From: CAKZQX01 sp034437035
GTDB taxonomy: Bacteria > Chloroflexota > Chloroflexia > Chloroflexales > Chloroflexaceae
Reading direction: 5' to 3'
Length of the DNA stretch: 64,000 nt
Assembly: GCA_034437035.1 (NCBI GenBank)
Contig: DAOTUI010000090.1
Coordinates: 8,582-72,581 of the forward strand
The notes beneath the pieces are model-generated. The model was given only the letters and a program-made list of their open reading frames with translations. It was not told the DNA's origin and did not search any database. Positions 61,008-64,000 of this stretch are shown here, piece after piece (position 1 is the first letter of the stretch; every line of letters starts with the position of its first letter). The position numbers and the translations under genes are program-made.

Positions 61008-61205
61008 CACAAGTTACGCGGGCGTCCATCCAGCGGATGGGATGCGCCTCCGGCAGGGCGGAAGAGACCCGATCTTTTTCACGAGAATTTGGCTCAAGGA
61101 GCCAGATTCTCGTGAAAAAGATAAAAAAAGTACCACGTTGCCGCAGGCGAAGCCGGCGTCTGGGTTTGACACCGGGCCGGAACAGTCCGCACCGCGTAAG
61201 TCGTA
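61008..61205 (+). repeat. Nested-palindrome element, copy J (tandem array)
   Basis: This 198-bp copy has ends CACAAGTTACGCGG and CCGCGTAAGTCGTA, inner arms CGCCTCCGGCAGGGCGGAAG and GTTGCCGCAGGCG, and a 22-bp central hairpin at 61074-61120 with loop AAG and one G-T-type mismatch. TTATTGA lies on both sides (61001-61007, 61206-61212). Confidence 0.9.
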
Positions 61206-61212
61206 TTATTGA

Positions 61213-61430
61213 CACAAGTTACGCGGTGGGTATCCAAACCAGGTGATTGCCTGGATGAACGGCCCGATTCGCCTCCGGCAGGGCGGAAGATCCTCTTCTT
61301 TTTCAGGAACATGTTGCACAACGTGCAACATGTTCCTGAAAAAGATAAAAAAGGTATCCTGCTGCCGCAGGCGATTCTGGCTTGCACCGGGTCAAACGTC
61401 CGATTTGAACGAGTAACCGCGTAAGTCGTA
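61213..61430 (+). repeat. Nested-palindrome element, copy K (tandem array)
   Basis: This 218-bp copy has a perfect 22-bp central hairpin at 61298-61344 with loop AAC, side hairpin CCAGGTGATTGCCTGG on the left, and inner arms CGCCTCCGGCAGGGCGGAAG and CTGCTGCCGCAGGCG. TTATTGA lies on both sides (61206-61212, 61431-61437). Confidence 0.92.
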
Positions 61431-61437
61431 TTATTGA

Positions 61438-61645
61438 CAGGAGTTACGCGGTCCCTCTTCGGGAAGGAGATATCGAGGAAATATCACCTCCGGCAGGGCG
61501 GAAGAAGCCACCTTCTTCCACAAAGATCTTGCACATAGTGCAAAATCTTTGTGGAAAAAGATAAAAAAGGTACCCTGCTGCCGCAGGCGAAGACTGCCTT
61601 TGTGGGAGTACGTATCTGATTTGTACGCCCACCGCGTAACTCGTG
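61438..61645 (+). repeat. Nested-palindrome element, copy L (tandem array)
   Basis: This 208-bp copy has ends CAGGAGTTACGCGG and CCGCGTAACTCGTG. The central hairpin at 61512-61560 pairs at 21 of 23 positions with loop ATA. The left inner arm is slightly changed (CACCTCCGGCAGGGCGGAAG). TTATTGA lies on both sides (61431-61437, 61646-61652). Confidence 0.9.
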
Positions 61646-61652
61646 TTATTGA

Positions 61653-61869
61653 CAGGAGTTACGCAGTCGGTTCCCAACCAGGCGTTTGCCTGGACAAACG
61701 GCCCGATTCGCCTCCGGCAGGGCGGAATAGGACATCCTTATTTCCGGAAAATTTGGCACAACGTGCCAAATTTTCCGGAAAAAGATAGAAACGTACCATG
61801 CTGCCGCAGGCGAAATGCACCGTTATCGAGAGCAAACGACCCGTTTGAATGCACACCGCGTAAGTCCTG
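61653..61869 (+). repeat. Nested-palindrome element, copy M (last of tandem array)
   Basis: This 217-bp copy has side hairpin CCAGGC-GTTT-GCCTGG, inner arms CGCCTCCGGCAGGGCGGAAT and ATGCTGCCGCAGGCG, and a perfect 19-bp central stem (61741-61759 with 61763-61781, loop AAC) whose sequence TTTCCGGAAAATTTGGCAC is unlike the other copies. TTATTGA flanks it (61646-61652, 61870-61876). Confidence 0.92.
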
Positions 61870-61905
61870 TTATTGAGTTGTTCACGGAGAACTGCGCGTG
61901 TCCCA

Positions 61906-61914
61906 TGTTATAAT
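61906..61914 (+). promoter_or_regulatory. Extended -10 promoter (TGTTATAAT) for ppk2
   Basis: TGTTATAAT lies 42 bp before the ppk2 ATG and about 30 bp after the last tandem repeat copy. No -35 is seen at the standard distance. Confidence 0.5.
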
Positions 61915-61956
61915 GAGCACCATTCAGCACAATTTTCGGCAAATCAGGATAACGCT

Positions 61957-63591
61957 ATGCTTGATCAGATCGATCTTGACCGCTCGATCAGCAAACGCGA
62001 GTACAAGGCCCGCCTGCCGGAGCTGCAGTCACAGCTCTACTACATGGAACAGGCGTTGCTTGAGGCCCGCATTCCAACGCTGATTATTCTCGAAGGATGG
62101 GCCGGTACCTTCAAGGTGGATACGCTCAGTGTGTTGCTGCGCCGGCTCGATCCGCGCGGGTTGCGGGTGCATGCGATCACGCCGCCGCGCACCTACGAAA
62201 TGCAATACCCCTGGCTGCACCGCTTCTGGCTGAAGATCCCCAGCTACGGGCAGATGGCGATCTTTGACCGCTCCTGGTATCGCCAGGTGCTCCAGGAACA
62301 TGCCCAGGAGCAACACTCATCACAACACTGGCATGACCTCTGCGATGATATTATTGCTTTTGAGCGCCAGCTTGCGAACGATGGCGCGGTCATTCTGAAG
62401 TTCTGGTTGCATATCTCAAAGAAGGAACAGAAGCGCCGCCTGCGTAAGCTGCAGTCCGACGCCGTCACCGCCTGGCAGGTAACTGATGCGGATCTCCGCC
62501 AGAATCAGCACTACAAAAAGTTTGGCGCGGCGGTTGAGGATCTGATGGCGCGCACCAATACGCCCTACGCGCCCTGGATCGTGTTGCCCGCAACTGATAA
62601 ACGCTACGAGCATGTTACTGCCTTTGAGACGATTCTCGGCTGGTTGCAGACGCGCCTGGGGCAGCCTTCCTTCCAGATTATGCCGGTTACAACGACCGCA
62701 ACCGAAGCATTCGAGCAGGACGATATGAGCTTCCGCAGTAGCCTCGTTGCCAGTGACGACAATGGTGCGCTGCAACGTCCCGCGCTGCCCGATCTGGATC
62801 TGGAGGTGTTGCAGGAGCAGCCCCCACCTGGTGAACCGACGCCGGCACCGATTCCCCAGCCCGCGCCGGGTATTCTCCAGCGGGTTGATCTCTCGAAGAA
62901 GATTGATGAGAAAAAGTATGAGCGAAAGCTGGCGCAACTCCAGGCCAAACTGCATCTGCTCGGGTTCCAGGTCTATCAGCAGAAGCGCCCGGTGGTGCTG
63001 GTCTTTGAAGGATGGGATGCAGCGGGGAAAGGTGGCGTTATCCAGCGGATCACCGAGAAGATCGATCCGCGCTCCTACATAGTGCATTCTATCTCCGCCC
63101 CCTCGGGGGATGATAAGGTGCGGCACTATCTCTACCGCTTCTGGCGGCGGCTGCCCCCGTGCGGCGCAATTGCTATCTTTGACCGCTCCTGGTACGGTCG
63201 CGTGATGGTTGAGCGGATCGAGGGCTTTGCGCGCCCGGATGAGTGGCAGCGTGCCTATATCGAAATCAACGAGTTTGAGCGCCAACTGACTGACTTTGGC
63301 ACGATCGTCTGCAAATTCTGGTTGCACATCAGTCCGGAGGAGCAACTGCGTCGTTTCGAGGAACGCCGGAATATCCCCTACAAAGCCTGGAAGCTGACCG
63401 ATGAAGACTGGCGCAATCGGGAAAAGTGGCCCCAGTATGAGCAGGCCGTCGATGAGATGCTGCTGCGCACCTCCATTCCCGCCGCACCCTGGACCATCGT
63501 CGAGGCCGATGATAAGCGTTTCGCGCGCATCAAAACGCTGCGTACGCTGGTCAAACGTCTTGAGCAGGAGTTGGGCAAGGTGAAGTTGTAG
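61957..63591 (+). CDS. ppk2: Polyphosphate kinase 2, tandem-domain (class II-like)
   Basis: PPK2 enzymes transfer phosphate between polyphosphate and nucleotides; two-domain class II members use AMP to make ADP. From the ATG at 61957 (AGGA upstream) the product has 544 residues and two PPK2 domains (about 10-235 and 300-540). The C-terminal one has an intact Walker A EGWDAAGKGG, a FDRSWYGRVMVER lid segment and Walker B-type sequence. In the N-terminal one Walker A reads EGWAGTFKVD, without the GKG, so it is probably inactive, as in other class II proteins. It stands alone. Confidence 0.93.
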   Translation: MLDQIDLDRSISKREYKARLPELQSQLYYMEQALLEARIPTLIILEGWAGTFKVDTLSVLLRRLDPRGLRVHAITPPRTYEMQYPWLHRFWLKIPSYGQMAIFDRSWYRQVLQEHAQEQHSSQHWHDLCDDIIAFERQLANDGAVILKFWLHISKKEQKRRLRKLQSDAVTAWQVTDADLRQNQHYKKFGAAVEDLMARTNTPYAPWIVLPATDKRYEHVTAFETILGWLQTRLGQPSFQIMPVTTTATEAFEQDDMSFRSSLVASDDNGALQRPALPDLDLEVLQEQPPPGEPTPAPIPQPAPGILQRVDLSKKIDEKKYERKLAQLQAKLHLLGFQVYQQKRPVVLVFEGWDAAGKGGVIQRITEKIDPRSYIVHSISAPSGDDKVRHYLYRFWRRLPPCGAIAIFDRSWYGRVMVERIEGFARPDEWQRAYIEINEFERQLTDFGTIVCKFWLHISPEEQLRRFEERRNIPYKAWKLTDEDWRNREKWPQYEQAVDEMLLRTSIPAAPWTIVEADDKRFARIKTLRTLVKRLEQELGKVKL

Positions 63592-63644
63592 CTCAGGCAG
63601 TTGTGGATGCCGGGCTACAATCTGAACCGGAACCTGCTCATTTA

Positions 63645-63842
63645 CAGGAGTTACGCGGTCCCTGACCCCAAAGCGCATTGCGCCTCCAGCAGGGTGTTAC
63701 CGGACATCCTTAATTTGGAAAAAAAGTGGCTCGCCGAGCCACTTTTTTTCCAAAAAGATACAAGAAGTACCATGCTGCCGCAGGCGAGTCAGGCATCCAT
63801 CAGGGCAAACGTCCAGTTTGCATGGCAACTGCATGACGCGTG
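63645..63842 (+). repeat. Nested-palindrome element, copy N
   Basis: This 198-bp copy has left end CAGGAGTTACGCGGTC and a diverged right end (GCATGACGCGTG), inner arms CGCCTCCAGCAGGG and ATGCTGCCGCAGGCG, and a perfect 19-bp central stem (63714-63732 with 63736-63754, loop GCC). The flanks are TCATTTA on the left and its complement TAAATGA on the right. Directly after it CACGCGTCACGCAGTC (63850-63865) looks like the start of another copy that stops before the transposase gene. Confidence 0.87.
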
Positions 63843-63950
63843 TAAATGACACGCGTCACGCAGTCCCGAACCTAGTGGTTCACCACCGTAGATTTGCAGG
63901 ATATCCTCCTATCGGCTATGCTAAACGTATCGCACTGACAGGAGGATCGC

Positions 63951-64000
63951 ATGCGCAAACGATTTCTTGTGACCTTGACTGACGATGAACGGCAGACATT
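63951..64000 (+). CDS. N-terminus of an IS630-type transposase (cut by window end)
   Basis: An ATG after AGGAGGATCGC opens a frame that reads MRKRFLVTLTDDERQT before the window ends. This start closely resembles IS630-family transposases, which commonly begin with a basic stretch, VTLT/S and an acidic ERxxL helix-turn-helix segment. Only 16 codons are visible, so the call is tentative. The 5' end of the insertion sequence must lie between copy N and here. Confidence 0.5.
   Translation, partial: MRKRFLVTLTDDERQT

Noticed and set aside
60796..61876. Several 60-140 codon open frames inside the tandem repeat array
   Set aside because: They recur because the same palindromic DNA recurs. Their peptides are translations of the terminal and inner repeats, not genes.
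62416..63678. 420-codon open frame antisense to ppk2
   Set aside because: It mirrors the conserved PPK2 domains and runs into repeat element N; no own ribosome site or family.
63951..64000. IS630-like transposase as the mobiliser of the repeat family
   Set aside because: IS630 elements duplicate a TA dinucleotide, while the repeats show 7-8 bp A+T-rich duplications. Too little of the gene is visible to claim a link.

Overview
The window looks like a chromosomal segment of a filamentous Chloroflexota bacterium (class Chloroflexia, Roseiflexus/Chloroflexus-like). This is inferred from gene content and style: a K+-type membrane pyrophosphatase, split accD/accA, a PrkA-YeaH-SpoVR set in a presumed non-sporulator, Ccm (system I) cytochrome c maturation, long acidic lipoprotein linkers, and moderately high G+C DNA with GTG/TTG starts. 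No rRNA or confirmed CRISPR locus is present. Promoters are unusually recognisable: many start regions carry the extended -10 TGCTATAAT.

Layout. 1-4.0 kb (minus): hppA followed by a tandem paralogue with a damaged active site. 4.6-6.5 kb (plus): accD-accA (acetyl-CoA carboxyltransferase). 6.6-12.6 kb: prkA, yeaH, spoVR and an unknown small protein, a stress-kinase module. 12.9-15.9 kb: prmC, a membrane-anchored coiled-coil protein, an alpha/beta hydrolase. 16.1-24.2 kb: ccmA-ccmB, ccmC-ccmD-ccmE-ccmF, then two membrane proteins that share a J-domain-like cytosolic head and carry either TPRs or a thioredoxin domain outside. 24.2-26.3 kb: response regulator, small membrane protein, tRNA-Gly(CCC), LOG-like protein. 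26.4-29.8 kb: two secreted clan-A glycosidase paralogues. 30.0-32.1 kb (minus): yebC-ruvC-unknown. 32.3-34.3 kb: CPA2 antiporter with RCK domains. 34.4-38.0 kb (minus): broken VapBC pair, NurA-like nuclease, four-helix-bundle protein and translin. 38.3-42.4 kb: PIG-L deacetylase, MscS channel, hydrolase, zinc ribbon. 42.9-56.1 kb (minus): two complete five-gene oligopeptide/dipeptide ABC importers head to tail. 56.5-60.7 kb (minus): PH-domain membrane protein, SurA/PrsA-like foldase, and the rpsF-ssb operon. 61.9-63.6 kb: tandem-domain PPK2. The window ends in the first codons of an IS630-like transposase.

The most striking unexplained signal is a family of about 14 nested-palindrome elements (A to N, about 195-220 bp each), all in the right half of the window (29.8-63.9 kb). 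Each has terminal inverted repeats (consensus CACGACTTACGCGGTGGG), an inner inverted repeat (CGCCTCCGGCAG ... CTGCCGCAGGCG), short side hairpins and a central near-perfect 18-23 bp hairpin. The central hairpin sequence differs from copy to copy while pairing is kept by compensatory changes. Several copies are flanked by 7-8 bp A+T-rich direct repeats (CCATTTA, TCAAATAA, TTTATAA), as expected for a transposed MITE-like unit. Four complete copies and one damaged copy form a tandem array at 60.84-61.87 kb, with TTATTGA at every junction.

A second strong candidate is the lipoprotein at 54083-56107. It is a family-5 solute-binding protein whose two sequence halves are in swapped order, i.e. an apparent natural circular permutation. 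The neighbouring paralogue at 47299-49374 keeps the usual order.
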